Positions 12,021-24,040 of a DNA stretch of 64,000 nucleotides are shown here, in pieces. Position numbers and translations under genes: made by a program. The stretch is from Acanthococcus lagerstroemiae (Eukaryota > Arthropoda > Insecta > Hemiptera > Eriococcidae). Numbering within the stretch: the stretch's first letter is position 1; the number at the start of each line of letters is the position of its first letter. The notes under the pieces are model-generated. The model did not search any database, was not told where the DNA came from, and saw only the letters and a program-made list of their open reading frames with translations. Where the stretch lies: positions 31,007,266-31,071,265 of the forward strand of contig CM063114.1 of the NCBI GenBank assembly GCA_031841125.1. Direction: 5' to 3'.

Positions 12021-12995
12021 TTTTGAGAGCTCCCACAAAATAGCACGATATCTTTCTGCACGCACAGCACCCCAAAAACTCGTTTTCTTTTTTTTTTGTG
12101 ATGGGTGGGGAGCTATTAAAATTTGACTGAGTTTTTTTTTCATCTTTAAAAATAGTAGGTCCCTTGAGATATTTACCAATTGAGCCTTTTGCCTTGAAAT
12201 CGTTCTTGCCCGGATTGCATTGAGGAGTTCTGAAAAAGTATTGAAGAATTTTATTTTTAAGAACATAATTATGGAAAAACTTTTGGGATTTATTTTCAAT
12301 CACGTCTGGAAGAACCTTACACAATATTTTAACTATCCGCAGGGCCGGTACAAGGAATATACGAGTATGGGGGGGGGGGTGGCAATCTCCTATTCGTGAA
12401 ATTATACAGAAAAGTCTGGAAATTCCAGAACGTAGTCTTCTTTTTGCTTGTCACTTGATAGTTGTATGCAATATCGGTATTTACTAAGAAGCCGGAAAAT
12501 TAAGTAATTCCTGGGGTTAATCGCAAAAAGTAAAGAGATCAGAGTTTTTTTTTTGCACCGTTGAATCGAAATTTGTAATATCTTAGTCAAAATTTTTGAA
12601 GCCCCTCCCCTACCTGGCATCTTTTTTGCCCCGAATTGATCATTCCAAATAATCTTTCAACTCCGGAGATGAATTTAAATTAAAAAATTCTTCAATGAAA
12701 TTCGCACGTAGAAGAGTACAACTTTTTGGTTAAGAGGGCATCTGTGTAATTAAATTTTTTTTTGTTTCACTCTAAACATTTATGAAAATAAATCCTCACT
12801 GCACTTACGTTCACACTTTCAAGGGACATTGCTCCATACCTTTTGCTACAATTCACTTCCAAAAATCCATGTATCAACCCCACACTGGTTATTGAACCTT
12901 TCTCCATGCAATTTTAAACTTATAGGTAGAATTCCCTAAAAAATCTACACCCCCAAGTTTATCGGACGCATTTGTAAGAAATTTGAGACTGCCTT
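12021..12995. other. AT-rich non-coding
   Basis: No gene. A lone hAT-like end, CAGGGCCGGTACAAGG, starts at 12341 and is followed by an 11-base G run. I could not find a matching opposite end. Confidence 0.45.
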
Positions 12996-12999
12996 CCTG

Positions 13000-13370
13000 A
13001 CCGTATTCTATTCTTCACTGATGGCTCAAAGTACAACCGACGCACCCCTTACGCCTAACTCCTTCCGACTTAAAAATACAGCTTCCATCTACACACCCGA
13101 ACTCCATATCATCCGACAGTGCCTAGTCACAATCTCGCTCGAAGACCCACCCACACCCACCCACTATCTGGTCCTCTCAGATTCACTTTCCTCCATAAGG
13201 TCTATTTCTGATCGCCTTTTAACGCATGCTCTCGTCCAACGCATCTATCTCATTCTCAGTCTCATTTTCTAGCCCCTGATGCTCGTCGGTGAACGTGCAT
13301 AAAAAACTTGAGGCACTCGATGCTATAATTCGACTGCTGAGTTAATAAATGATCTACATACATACATACA
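13000..13370 (+). mobile_element. LINE RNase H fragment with (TACA)n-type tail
   Basis: FFTDGSK (13011-13031) is the RNase H motif that opens this domain in Jockey/I-clade retrotransposons. After a frameshift, the frame at 13021-13272 continues with ASIYTPELHIIRQCL and YLVLSDSLSSIRSI, then THALVQRIYLILSL. This matches the usual order of the catalytic acidic residues (D in TDGS, E in the T-E-L helix, D in SDS). A short 3' region ends in AATAAATGATC and CATACATACATA repeats, as expected for a LINE tail. The shift and the missing last acidic block make it a pseudogene. Confidence 0.8.
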
Positions 13371-13378
13371 TATTACCC

Positions 13379-13609
13379 ACCCGATGCGGGAAAACCCGCC
13401 AGTTACTCGTGGAAAAGTTACCCTTTGTAACCCTTCGATTACTCAGGTAACTGACGGGTAACTAGTAACTACAAGGCTATATGGGTAACTGATAACCCTC
13501 TAGTTACTCATGTAGCACTGTAGTTTTACCCGTCAGTTACCCGGGTAATCGAAGGGTTACGAAGGGTAACTTTTCCGTGGGTAACTGGCGGGTTTTTGCG
13601 CATCGGGTA
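13379..13609. mobile_element. 231-bp foldback rich in GGGTAAC
   Basis: The two halves are near-perfect inverted copies for about 85 bp. The left arm begins ACCCGATGCGGGAAAACCCG, and the reverse complement of the right end begins ACCCGATGCGCAAAAACCCG. The arms consist largely of repeated GGGTAAC/GTTACCC words. It sits immediately after the LINE (TACA)n tail. No target duplication is obvious. The DNA or an RNA copy could form a long hairpin. Confidence 0.75.
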
Positions 13610-13611
13610 TA

Positions 13612-14635
13612 AAGCTTTCGCAGAAACGGGGTTTACTGTGTCATGAATTTGAATTTCCAATATTCACGCATTTTGTATATTATTCATACGAGCAGTATTT
13701 ATCTGTCAGTATTACATACATTGATTTTCAGTCCGATAGTATGAATGACGATGCGAATCGTGCATTAGAAGGGCCCAAGGGCGGAAATTTCGGCTGGCCT
13801 ACATTATGTAATGATTATCTGCCTCTTCACACTCGTGCTCGGACGTGTAAAATCGTCGCCGGTGTGTAATTAGCACAGAACCAACACTTTTTATGTTTCC
13901 TTATTTCGAAGGTCATGTTTGTTTACATCGGTCACATGTAAACCTGCCCATTAGCGATTGCGTAATGCATAGGTGTTTGCCAAACGATTATAAACTTATA
14001 CGTATGGTTTTTGAAACGGCTGCGCAAATTATTTCGAGGAATGGAACGCGTACGCTGAGCTGGTCTGTAACTAATCATCAAACGTGAAATTAACAAATGA
14101 ATGTTCGGTGGGAGGAATTAACTGAGAAAACAATGTCAAAGTTGAGATAAATTATACTGTCGGAGTCTGTGAAGGATGCAGAACGTCGACCATCGACTGG
14201 GCTTTTTTGAGATAACTATCCTCGTTCAAACTGATCCCCCGAATTTGATGATATGACAGCGAGGTAGGTATGTACAACGCCTATTCTAAAGGGCAGTGCT
14301 GCCTATATTGGGCGGTACCAAAAATTAGTTGAGCACCTCCGGAAAAATTTGGGCAGTTACAAAAAACAACAGAGTTACATTTAATTGAAAAATCAATAAA
14401 AACTAACTCAGCTCACACTTTCTAATACGTAGATTTAGAAAAAACGGGATTCGGAGCTATATCGCGCTTCGTCGCTCAGACTTTCCCTTCGTGAACATGG
14501 CGGGGTAAAGGGAAGTCACCTCGCCTAAATAATTGGTCGTCAGTGCGGTTCATCAGCAGGGTGGCATATATACCTATTTTTAACGTTAACACACTCCCCC
14601 GGGCTGAGGGGTATTTACCTCCTCAGGTGACAACC
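13612..14635. other. Non-coding, partly repeat-poor
   Basis: No gene recognised. 13650-14230 is relatively CpG-retaining and free of homopolymers, like 6960-7180, and may be single-copy DNA. Confidence 0.35.
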
Positions 14636-14639
14636 AGAA

Positions 14640-15990
14640 TGTTCTTCTATTTTTTAGGGTGAGAAGGGCAAAATTTTGCTAGTTGATGTTGACAAAAAAA
14701 AAAAAAAAAAAAAAAAACACCCTTTAAAATAGTTCTATTTTTTAATTTGTAAACAAAATAATACACCGTAAAATCAACAAATTCATTTTGGAACTTTTTT
14801 TTCAAATAAAATTTTTGGTAGCTTTGCAGAATGGAAAAATGAAGAAAAATCGAACGAGATCAGGGTGGGCAACCAGTCATCTCAGAGTGAGCTGAGTCTA
14901 GTCTCACCCCCCCCCCCCTCGAATCTACGAGCTTGCACAGCTAGCGGAATTGAAAATTTTGCAAGATTTCGTTTGTTTTTCCACGAAAATGTTGAAATCT
15001 TAGTTTTTCAGTTGGAAAACTACTCGTCTCAATAATTTAAAATGTTAATTTTTTTTTTTTGTTCGATGATGTCAGGATTACAGTTTTTAGTTCCCCCCCT
15101 TCCCATCTTCGCTGCTATAATTTGAAAATTAGTAGTTATTAATTAAAAATACTCCTCCCCTCCGCCATAATTTGCAATTCTGCAAGAATTTGCAAATGCA
15201 GAACTTGAGTTCCCAAAATTGAAAATTTATCAAGTCTGTTTTTTGGTTGTCGTGTGTTCAGAATTTTAGTTGTGAGTTAGAGAAACCACATGTTCTAGTT
15301 TTTTGCTTGTCGTTTGTTTGTTAGTTAGAAAAACCACATGTCCCTATAATTTGAATTTTTTAGAGGTTGTTAAACAGTTTTCATTTCATTCAGCGACCCC
15401 CCCCCCTTCCCCGCCGTAATTTTAAATAATAGAAGAATTGGTGAATTTGAGAGGTGCAGGTGACAAAAATAAAAATGTTTTAAGTTTTTTGTTTTTTTTT
15501 AAAACTTGTATTTTGATATTTTAAGTTTGTTAGATGAAAAAAGCTGTCCTCTTAATGATTGAAAATTTCCAAGAGTTTTGAATTTAGTTTCTTTTTCGAC
15601 GATCTTAAGATTTCGTCTATTTTAAGATTTATATTTTACTTAGAAAACACCTGCCGTAATTTGAAATAAAAAACATAGTTTACAAAATTGAAAATATCAA
15701 GTTTTTTTTTTTGCTTGTTTATTTTGAAACATTGATTTTCAGTAAGCGAAACCGACTCGCATCCTAATTTGAAATTACTCAAGATTCATTAAACAGGTGT
15801 GGGTGGCTAAATTGAAAATGTCGCAAAGTAATTTATTTTGCTTGATGAATGTTTTGAAATTTTAGTATTTTAGTTGGAAAGACCACCCTTCCTCTTAATT
15901 CAACATTTTCCACGAGTTTTTAAATTTACAGTTTTTTCGCTCGACGATCTTAATTTCAGTTTTCAGTTAAAAATCCTTGAACTTCTGCCC
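14640..15990. repeat. Decayed tandem-like array, about 240 bp period
   Basis: The phrase GCCGTAATTTGAAAT recurs in variants near 15110, 15168, 15412, 15651 and 15757. It is usually preceded by C-rich runs and followed by AAATTGAAAAT, then GTTTTTTGCTTGTCG, then a TTAGTT-GGAAAACCAC phrase. This looks like an old expanded repeat. A pure A run of about 24 bases lies at 14693-14716. Confidence 0.5.
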
Positions 15991-17964
15991 CCTAAAGGGA
16001 AAATTGCTTCCTTACAGTCCTGTACTCAGACCTCGCTATTGCATGTCAAGTGAATCAGTTTTTAATTTGAATCTCGCGACGAACTTTTCACATGTGTCAG
16101 TGAACCGGGTTATGAAAATTACCTTGATGATAAATACAACTGAGCTGAAGGTAATAAAATGATGATGATCTGATTAATTCGTTAATAGGAGGAAAGAGCA
16201 GAAAGAGGCGGAACGTTTGGTGTAATTTAAAATAGATACTGATTTTCTGATGCGGGAAAGAGGCTAATGTGCTAAATAGAATGTGAATGAATAGGGAGGT
16301 AGGTCCTTTGGATTACAAGATCCGAGCTTCTACTACCTCACGGATATGCTTTGACACCACTGACAAACAGTCAACAAGTCTCAAAGAGACAGAGTTAGTA
16401 TCTCTCAAAATTGTATTTATAGGGGAAAACGTACTGCTTAATAATAGCATTTCTTACCACCATATTAATTTCTTTTGTTTTTTCATGTCGGGAGTTAGAA
16501 CGGGTTCAACAATTATTCTCCCACAGAGTATACGCACTATAGCAGACACGTTTATTCGACCTGAAGGCATTACAAGTTGCATAATTTTCGTATCTACACA
16601 TATTAAAGCGTATTTTATTCCTCCAAGTGCAATTTTCAAGTTGAAGAACATTCACTTTGATGATTACTTTCGCAAGTTATTCACCTTTTGAATCAACGCC
16701 GCCGGTTAAATAAATACCTCGATGTCGGTATACCTATTTTTAAATCCCGCAGTTAGAAATATTTCAGTTCTGTAGCGAGGTGTAAATATTTCCAATGATT
16801 CTGTTTGCTAGAATATGAAGCCCTGCAAAAGGTATCGTTCAGAGTGATGAAAAAGGAACTCAGATTCTCGTACCTATAGCTGCAACAATCTTTGGTAACA
16901 TTCAAGTTTCCCTTTTACGAGTTGAAAAAATGTATGTGTTTTTAGAAACAGAGTGCTGGAGTTCGGGCACTTGATGAAGATAATTTATACGGCTTCAACA
17001 TCATAGAGATAAGTAAATTAAATAAAAGCAATTATGTGGAAACTATTATAAAGAAATGTATGGTATTTCAATCATTCAATTGATAAAGGTATTCGGGTAC
17101 CTGTGTAATTATAACATTTTTTTGTGGAGATGTGGTTGTTAGTGCGCATGCAAGTTAAGTATCAGGCTTCAAATGACTGATACGTTTGCGATTCCGATGA
17201 TTTCTCTAATGATAATGCGGACAAATCACTGCCCATCTCCATGGGCACCGACTTCTCATTTTCCCAGATGTGGACTAAGTGTAAATACAAAAAAGCTTGA
17301 GGAATAGTTACTTCCGCCCCTTGCTACCTTTTTCATTTCACAGTTTTCCAGAATTTCTTCAAAAATTTATCGCAGTCACTATTGCTTATTAAAAATAATC
17401 AAACCACTTTCAAATCGCCTTTCAGTTGTCAAAGTGCTGAAATTTGGGTGAAAGGAGGTAGGCAGAAATAGGAAGTCCCCTAAAAGCCTCCCTCTCCCCA
17501 AAACATTATGCGAATGAAAGAATATTTTAAGTATTAGTTTGATACTGGTCAGCCCCCCATAAGTCCTCCCATTCCTGGTCGGTTATTTGTGCTTATGGAA
17601 AAGAAGTGATTACGAAACCTGGTTTTCTTTTTCTGTCTGTATTCTTGTACTTTCGGTCTTAAAATCATTTTCAAACTGGAAAAAGAGTTCAATCAAAATT
17701 TCAATGTAGATTGGAAATCAGCATAAAAAATTGGTCTGAAACACTGTATAATATTTTTCTGCTGGTAGTCAGAAGTGTAAAATTGGGCATTACTGAGTAT
17801 TTCAACGCCATTCACCGTGTCTACTAAAAATGAAAAACGAAAATTAATGGCGTTTCCATGACCTTATTTATACCATTTTTTGTTTTATACTTTTGAAATT
17901 GCAAAATTTTGCTCAGTGCTTTTTATTTCTATATCTATTGATACGTTTATATTTTTCCAGTAGC
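15991..17964. other. Non-coding, unassigned
   Basis: Contains a 134-codon open frame at 16287-16691 whose product has a hydrophobic middle but resembles nothing I know. Its AT-rich codon use and the overlapping open frame on the other strand argue for chance. A short dispersed repeat (17686-17745) is listed separately. Confidence 0.4.
17686..17745 (+). repeat. Short dispersed repeat, copy 1
   Basis: The text runs TTCAATCAAAATTTC, GGAAATCAGCATAAAAAA, TTGGTCTGAAA. Two relatives in the same orientation lie at 27593-27655 and 27775-27838. Confidence 0.5.
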
Positions 17965-18790
17965 TTGATTCAGTTCTGTTTGAGTTTTGGTAAGACTTTT
18001 ATCCAAACTTGTATAGGTCTATTCAAGACTTTTTCGAGAATCAACCGGGAATGTTCAATATTGTTCCTGTCGTATCTAAGACACTTAGAAAAATACTTTT
18101 TCAAACTTGCTCTAGGCCATCTTTGAAGCTTTCTAAGACTCTCAGATTCAGTCAAGGCTTTTCCAGGATTGACTGAGGTATTTTGATCATCATCTAGACG
18201 CATTCTCAAGACTCTTTGGGACCCACTAAGAGTGTTGGCTTTTTCAGACCTGACTTTGAGACACATCTGGACACTAGAACCTGTTTAAGAGAGTCTTAGG
18301 TCTCAAAGAACCCTTGACGAGATTTAAACTAGTTTGGAAACGCCTTGAAGAATCACAAAGAGTCTTAAAAATCATCTAAATAAGTCTTGAAAGTGTTGTT
18401 GATGAGAAAAACTTTAAGTTAATCCTGTGAAGTATCATTAATGCATCCGGAAGGGTTGTGATGATAGACTTGAATGTGTTTAAAAGAAGTTTAAAGAAGT
18501 GAGCAATTTTGGAACATTCTTGAAAAGTCTCAAAGAGCCTTCAACCTGTGTGGATGAGTTTTAGCGAAATTCGAAATAATCGTAAACGTGTCTTAGCAAA
18601 TATAAAAGACGTCTGGAAGAATCCCAAAAAACCTGAAAAAGTGTTAACATGCCTTATTCAGTCCTGGAATAGTTTCAAACTAGTCTGAAAAAGTGTTAGT
18701 CTTGGATACATATGGAATAATCAGGAAGTCTCTATAACACAGATATAAGAATTTTTAAAACATTTTGAAGTACCTTAAACCGTACGTGTA
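17965..18790. repeat. Inverted pair of TTCAAGACT / AGTCTTGAA arrays
   Basis: From 17965 to about 18285 the plus strand carries TTCAAGACT-type words. From about 18290 to 18790 it carries AGTCTTGAA-type words. The switch point is sharp (near 18285). Each half is strongly degenerate. Confidence 0.55.
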
Positions 18791-20264
18791 TTTCAGTCTT
18801 TCCGAATCTTCGTAGCTGTTTGGCAAAACTTAAATACCGGTATTTTTCAATAAAATTTTGTACACGTTATTTTTACACCAAACAGAAATTTCTGGGGGGG
18901 GGAGGGCATAATTAAAATTCATAAAAATTGTATGTAGCACTACGAATGCTGACCCCAGTTTTATTCCATCAAAATTAAATTTCCTTTTTCCCTCTTCTTC
19001 ATACAAGATGTATGAATGAGTTGAATTTACTTCGAAGTTTCTTTGATTATCGTGCTGCTGTGAAGGAATGTTTTTCGATAATTTGATATTCCTCAGTTAT
19101 CTAAATTATTAGTCTTTCTTACACGCAGCTACTTTGTATGTGTCAGTTATTTTGCTTTTCTTTAATAGTCCTCGTAAGATTTCATTGCGTCCTATGGTTT
19201 CTCGACGTCTTTCTTTTCTTAACACTCCTTTCGAATATCATCTTTGAATTTCACTTCATCTACAAATTCTATTTCAGTTTGGAGTAATCCACAAGACTCC
19301 TTTCATCTTATTTTCGATGTAACCTGGGCGAAGGAGCCGTTACAGATACAAAAACTTCCATTACCTGTCGACGTCAAGTGCAGGCAATTCGACATGTTCG
19401 ACAGGTCAGCGTTTCCAAGGGCAGTTGGAATCGAGAAATTCTATTTCATGGGCTTTATAGCGGGCTGAAAATGTTCCCAGTGTTTTCGAACAGCGTTAAC
19501 GGAATTTTTTTTTTTTCGAGCTACCAAGAAGCATTCCGAAGGTTGTTGCGGTTACGTACTTTGATTCAACTGAAATGGCAGAAAAGTCAGGGAAAAATAC
19601 CGTGAGATTCATGCCGGATTACTGATGCTGGGATGCGGCTGGCATAGATTTTTTTCTTGAAGTTAGTCTGTTTAAATTTTCTGTTAAATTCCAGTTCAAT
19701 GTTGATATGCGGGACACAGAAAATTGTTTTCTTATTTTCTGCTGTTCAGTTGGAGTGCCAACTTTACGATTGAATACTCACGTATCAGGAAAATCAAGTC
19801 TACTTTATTTCTGTCTCGGTAGCTGTGTCAGTATTAAATTCGATAATACAACCTTTGATTACTGGATTTTTTCTGAAATTTCCAATTTTTCAACTTCAGA
19901 GTCCTGCAGCTCTTTTAGTTTTGAAAATGAGGTGATTTCTCAAAACGCTACATAGTTTTGTTTACATTTCACCGAGTGATAACTAAAATTAATTCCGAAT
20001 TACTGGCTCCTTCAATTTTGAGATCAGCGCCACACCTCATAGAAACTGTACCATGCACCGCACCTTCATTTTACTTTTTCATTGACTTCCAAATACAGAT
20101 AGTATGTTATATGAAACGTAAAATAATGCAGTGCTATACCAAAAATTGTTCCACTACTAGTTCTATTGAGGCGCGGATACAATAGAAGGCAATAGGGAAA
20201 CAGGCCCTTCTCCGGGAAAAGTACAGAAATCAGAAATTCTTTATACATGGCAACATCGTGCAGA
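18791..20264. other. AT-rich non-coding
   Basis: No recognisable gene or element. Open frames at 19244-19468 and 19378-19605 overlap and lack any familiar motif. Confidence 0.4.
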
Positions 20265-21545
20265 CTCTTAAACAGACCTGCTGGAGTATTATAAAGAATT
20301 TCAAAGAACCCTCAACATGTCAAAACGAACTTTTAAAATCGTAGATGCGTTTTCAAGAGCTGTAGCAAGTTTTGAATACGTTCAGAAGAGTTTTACGAGA
20401 ATATTAACCTAGTTTTCGAGGATCTCAAACAAGTTTTAAAAAATATGACAGTTTCTATAAAAAGGGGTAACTTTGTTGATCGATCAAAGTCTCAGAAAAC
20501 GCAAAAAAAGAAAAACAAAACTTTTTGGTTGAAAAATCAATTTTGGGATTTTGGTCAATTTCTATAGAAAAAGCATCGCAATAAGGATGAGACAAAATTT
20601 TTGCGCATAAGAGAGAAGAGGGAGAGAGAGAAAGAGAATTATGAAAGAGAATGAGAAAAGAATGCGAATGTCTGTGTTCGCTTCTTCGCGATTTTTCGGA
20701 GCTTACGAATAAAACCGATGTTCTGAATTGTTACCACATAAAAGATCCAAAAATTACCTTTCCAACAAGCCCTCGTCAAGGCTGGTAACGTGATTCCGCG
20801 GCGAGTTACATCCGCTTGAAGGAGTGGGAGAAAAAGGTGTGTCAACTTTAGAGACGCGTTTTTCTCGAAAACGTGTTTTCGGGCATTCTCGTTGCACTCA
20901 TCTTTGACCCCTTGGATCTCCGCAACAGAATACGCTACAGATCTCGCCAGTAGCTTGTTGGAACGGGTATTCATTCCTTTATTACCTACTATCATTAACT
21001 CAAAATTCATCAAATCGGTAAAATTACCCCTTTTTATAGAAACTGCCACGAATGTTAAAAGGTCTTGAAAAAACTCAAAAAGTCACGATTAAATTTTAAA
21101 GCACTCTGATTAGGTCTTGAAGTGTTTCGAAAGCGTCTCCAATAAGTCTGGAAGCGTCACAAACTATCTTGAATAAGTCTTGGACGATCTCAGCGAATTA
21201 TGAAAAATTTGGAAGAACCTGAAAGAAAAAATTCTTGTTTAAACTCCTACGGAAGAATGCTTGTTTATCTTGACACAATCTCAAAGAGCCGTAAAAAGTT
21301 TCAAATGAATCATATACAGCCAGTGAGTTTTAAGCCAGAAACTTGAAGTACCATCTTAGTTGATTTCAAGAAGTATATTTTAGAGTCTTATGCGAGTCTT
21401 AAATAGCTGTATAAGAGTTCTGAAAAGTTTTGATCATTTGAGATGCGGTCTAAACTGGAAAAGGCTCCAACGAGTTGTATGTAATTTTAGAGAGTCTTGA
21501 ATGAGGTAGGAGAACGTTGTAGAGTTTCGAGAAATAAGAGATTCT
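20265..21545. repeat. AGTCTTGAA array interrupted by a TIR element
   Basis: AGTCTTGAA, GGTCTTGAAA and CTCAAAGAG words occupy 20265-20440 and resume at 21054-21545. The 605-bp element at 20445-21049 sits between. The array was therefore present before that insertion. Confidence 0.55.
20445..21049 (+). mobile_element. GTGGCAGTTTC-family TIR element, copy A (605 bp)
   Basis: The ends are inverted repeats of about 27 bp with core CAGTTTCTATAAAAAGGGGT. Flanks are AAAT (20441-20444) and GAAT (21050-21053), an imperfect 4-bp duplication. The interior matches copies B and C: a GA-rich stretch, GCGTTCGCTTCTTCGCGATT and a CCGCGGCGAGTTA segment. A 136-codon minus-strand frame (20639-21049) opens inside the right terminal repeat and shares its reading frame with copy B. 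No transposase motif is visible. A 4-bp duplication is known for a few superfamilies such as Sola and Ginger, but I cannot assign this one. Confidence 0.85.
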
Positions 21546-22575
21546 TTCATGAGCATCTAAGATTGAATATTCTTAGCTAGGCGCAAAAATTGCTCTCCCT
21601 CCATTGGCTTGGGAAAAAATTGGATGGTATTGTTCTGAAGATCAAAAGTCATCGCCCAATCAAGAATCAGTGAATTGAAAGAATTTGATCTGGTAGGCAT
21701 TTTCATTTCCAACATTAATGAGAGAAACACAAATCGCTAAAAAGTCCAATCTACTTCCATCAAAAGAGCGAGAAAATGGTCAAAATATTCAGGACAGGAG
21801 GGGGGAGGGTTGATAAAACTATAATATTCTGTTATGTGTTTTGAATTTCCCCTTCCACAATAGCTCGCTGTTGATTCCACTTCTACTTGGCCATCCTGAA
21901 AAAGTGTTTCCTCAGTTATATTTTAAACGCATCTATAGCAATTGAAATTTATAGTATGTGCACAAAATATTCAGTTGGTCTACTTGGCACGTTGCATCTC
22001 CTGTAAAAAATTATAAGTGTACAAATAAATCGCATTTGTAAGAGATGCATTCGATGAGGGTATGGAGGTGACACTTTTATTACCGCCTCTGTATTGGTTA
22101 TGAGATGACGCTAACTGAAAAACTCAAACGAAATTGACCCAGACGCATCTGAGAAACCTATTGAATTCCTTTTATATCACGCAGTCTCAGTTCGAAAAAA
22201 CTTCCAAGTTCTTCGACACGGGAAATAATTACCATACGACCTTGTCATTTGCCAGGAGCAAAACTATTTGATCCGCTAGTCAGAATCATTTTTTGAGGCG
22301 TACTTTAACCTCTCTTTTCGGCCTTCCTGATACGCCAGACTATAATTAATCAATAAGTAACTAATTTGTTAATCTTTTTATTTTATTTTTTCTGGTAACT
22401 GATCGGTCGCCCGGCTGAAAGCAGTTTTGAATTCTAGAAGTATCTCGTTCTTTCCAGTTTTGAAAATCTTCAAATTTCGAAATGAATTTAGGGGCCGAGT
22501 ATGCAATCTACATGGCATCATGCTTGTATTCTTGCATAGTTTACAAATTGTGAAAATTCATGTTTCTCTGCTCCG
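21546..22575. other. Non-coding, nothing recognised
   Basis: AT-rich sequence without supported ORFs or clear repeats. A GGAGGGGGGAGGG tract lies at about 21795. Confidence 0.45.
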
Positions 22576-22668
22576 AAAAACCGGCCTAGGTCGAAATCTG
22601 GCGAGTTGCTACGTGGACTCGAACCCAGGACCTCCGGATTCCGAAACCAACGCGCTATCACCCAGACA
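22576..22668 (-). mobile_element. tRNA-derived SINE head fragment
   Basis: The minus strand reads GGTGATAGCGCGTTGG, ATCCGGAGGTCC, then the B-box-like GGGTTCGAGTCC and ACGTAGCAACT. This matches the tRNA head of the fuller SINE at 32097-32527. The A box is damaged (a few bases of GGCCGAGTGG are missing) and the SINE body is absent. It abuts the LINE relic that begins near 22670. Confidence 0.75.
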
Positions 22669-22669
22669 T

Positions 22670-24040
22670 TAAACAAAAAGTGAAATTGAGTATTGCCTGA
22701 GCAATGACAAAAAAATTGTGAAGGATGTTAAGGTAGTAAAGAATTTGGGTTTCTCATCAGACTATATCGGCCACTAAAAAATTCAATTGGTGATTCTAGA
22801 AAGATCATTAGTAAAAAACTATTTTGGTAAAAAATCTTGAAAAAATAAAAACATTCCGGACAACAAAATTTTCGAGGCAAAACCAGAATTAAAAAACAAA
22901 TTAAAAAATTGAAAAACTCAGGACAACAGTATTCAAGATTGATACAATGGTTTAATGAAAATTTTAACAGAAACAATTAGTAAATTTGAAACAGTTATCT
23001 CAAAAAATAAATTCGATAGAGCCTTGTCATTAAAAACATTAAAAATTTGTGAAAAAAGGAACAATTGAGCCAAAATAGGTAATAAAACGTTAAGGCCAAA
23101 AATAGAACTAAGTGAATGTAGAAAATTGACGCGGAAAATGATTAGAAGTGATTTAAAAAAAGAATTTAGAGTTTTGTCGGAAATTTTAGAAGATTCAGGT
23201 TCTACCAAACAAGCTAAGAAAGAACTTATGGATTGTTAATGTTTGCTCCCTGCAATTAAGAACCCAATGGGATCGGAGGTGGTAGATTGGATCGGCATTA
23301 CCGATGAAGCAACGAAATTCTATCCTAACCTGTACAGTAAGGAGGGGGCGTTTGCAAGATGGATAGAACCAAAGTACAGGAATGAAGAAGATATCCCTCC
23401 TTTCCTGGAAGATGAGAGTGCCCAAGTTCTTGCTGGTCTGAAAAGCGGGAGGGCCGTGGGGCCCAACGGGATAGAGAACAAATACCTGAAATTATTCAAA
23501 GACGAACTAACTACCCCACTGACCTAGATCTTTAATTGGATTCTCGAGTCGGAAGAGATACCTGTGCAATGGGGTAATGGAAAAGCTTCCTGTTATTTAA
23601 AAAAGGAGACGGGAAAGACGGGTAGTTACAGACCGATCAGTCTTACTTCAAATGTTTCGAAACTATTCGCTAAATTATCAAAAAAATAGAATGTATTGTC
23701 AGTTGGACTGTAATTAAAGTCAGGAACAAGCAGGATTTCGAAAAAAGAGATCAACGGCCGACCAAATTTTTGTAATAAATCAACTGATAGAAAAATGTAA
23801 TGAATACAACATTCCGTTGTATATACTACTGATTGACTTTCAAAAAGCATTCGATTCCGTCCGCCTCAATTATCTCTGGAATGCACTTAATGAACAGGGA
23901 ATTCAGGCCAAATTTATTAGAATTTTTACTTCACAGTCGAAGAAACAACTGAATATAGAATAATGGAATTCAGTAAAGAATTAAGCGGAAATAAAAACAA
24001 TAAGAAGGCAACGACGTTCATTCGATATGTAGATGATTAA
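22670..24040 (+). mobile_element. RTE-like LINE relic (endonuclease end to RT palm)
   Basis: Domains appear in order with frameshifts and stops. The end of the APE endonuclease comes first (NDKKIVKDVKVV, then GFSSD, the SDH-like site). A lysine-rich linker follows (22780-23220). The N-terminal RT part then has LAGLKSGRAVGPNGIE (about 23431-23478), IPVQWGNGK and SYRPISLTSNVSKLFAK (about 23623-23673). After a frameshift come QEQAGFRKKRSTADQIF (23721 on) and DFQKAFDSV, which carries the first catalytic aspartate, then LNEQGIQAKFIRIF (to about 23930). Homology then stops. An isolated RYVDD near 24027 may be chance or from another element. The copy is dead. Confidence 0.88.

Noticed and set aside
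16287..16691. 134-codon plus-strand frame as a host gene
   Set aside because: No known motif, AT-driven composition, and a long overlapping open frame on the other strand.
24000..24040. RYVDD as a Penelope-type reverse transcriptase catalytic box
   Set aside because: Only about ten residues are convincing, a stop follows immediately, and the surrounding frame does not match.
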